In this document: piece by piece, positions 6,104 to 6,363 of the stretch
Layout of the letters: every line of letters starts with the position of its first letter
Numbering within the stretch: position 1 is the stretch's first letter
Origin: an uncultured Ignavibacteriota bacterium
GTDB lineage: Bacteria > Bacteroidota > Ignavibacteria > Tepidaquicellales > Tepidaquicellaceae
Length of the DNA: 6,363 bases
Direction of reading: 5' to 3'
Assembly: GCA_903901375.1 (NCBI GenBank)
Contig: CAIUQV010000346.1
Span: 1 to 6,363 of the forward strand
Program-made: the position numbers and the translations under genes
Notes under the pieces: generated by a model
Seen by the model: only the letters and a program-made list of their open reading frames with translations
Database searches by the model: none
Told to the model about the DNA's origin: nothing

Positions 6104-6363
6104 ATGGTAAAAATCTTAGGGATTTCAAAAGTACTGGCGGGTATGCTGGTTTTAGGTATTGTATGCTTTTCAAGCATATTTCCTTCATGCAGTGTTTCAA
6201 CTGCAAATCTTTCAGACGTGAAACTCTGTTCAACTATGAACGGCAGTGACTGCAGCGGCGATGCATCATCATTTCATGCAGATGTAGCAGCTATTTACTG
6301 CACAGCAAACGTTAAGAATGCACCTTCAAAGACAAAGGTAAATTTTGAATGGAAGCACGAAGG
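6104..6363 (+). CDS. Probable secreted protein or lipoprotein, N-terminal 86 residues (continues beyond window)
   Basis: An ATG at 6104 opens a frame that runs to the window edge. The start MVKILGISKVLAGMLVLGIV is a basic region plus hydrophobic segment. It is followed by CFSSIFPSC, where C29 is a possible but poor lipobox cysteine (F-P-S-C). The visible mature part contains three more cysteines (C42, C50, C66). It ends with an alternating pattern, AAIYCTANVKNAPSKTKVNF then EW, that looks like beta strands of a small Ig-like sandwich. I do not recognise the family. This frame is preferred over an opposite-strand frame across 5988-6233 because it shows an export signal and a coherent beta pattern. 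No Shine-Dalgarno sequence precedes the ATG, as for its neighbours. Confidence 0.7.
   Translation, partial: MVKILGISKVLAGMLVLGIVCFSSIFPSCSVSTANLSDVKLCSTMNGSDCSGDASSFHADVAAIYCTANVKNAPSKTKVNFEWKHE

Noticed and set aside
5988..6233. Minus-strand frame of 81 residues
   Set aside because: Overlaps the better supported plus-strand gene from 6104, which has an export signal; its own translation is low-complexity and unfamiliar.

Overview
The window looks like a chromosomal piece of an AT-rich member of the Bacteroidota/Chlorobi/Ignavibacteria group. The main reason is two secreted proteins that end in a type IX secretion system (T9SS) type A sorting domain. Both have the junction LGQNYPNP(F/Y)N followed by a short beta-sandwich ending in ...LIK. 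That junction is especially common in Ignavibacteria and relatives. Start sites lack clear Shine-Dalgarno sequences, which also fits this group. The exact lineage is inference.

Layout. (1) 1-1117, minus strand: the N-terminal part of a periplasmic two-component-regulator-propeller protein, cut by the window edge; seven propeller motifs are visible. (2) 1118-1333: a divergent intergenic region holding a degenerate 20-bp triple repeat. (3) 1334-2344, plus strand: a secreted T9SS substrate of 336 residues, followed by a clear hairpin terminator at 2369-2395. (4) 2469-5706, minus strand: four tightly packed genes with gaps of 11, 7 and 4 bases, very probably one operon. In transcription order they encode a 539-residue SBBP-type beta-propeller with a T9SS sorting domain, a 234-residue leucine-rich-repeat lipoprotein, and two tandem, mutually similar small proteins with two membrane helices and a C-terminal soluble domain. 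(5) 5707-6103: an AT-rich divergent intergenic region with several dyads. (6) 6104-6363, plus strand: the start of a probable secreted protein or lipoprotein that leaves the window.

How the genes may work together. Every gene here is predicted to act in the envelope or outside the cell. The operon couples an exported propeller to a surface or periplasmic LRR lipoprotein and a pair of inner-membrane proteins. Both propeller and LRR folds usually bind proteins or ligands, so an envelope recognition or adhesion module is possible, but no enzymatic motif is visible and the function is unknown. The propeller sensor at the left edge would, if complete, carry signalling domains beyond the window. 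No mobile elements, CRISPR arrays, tRNA or rRNA genes were recognised.
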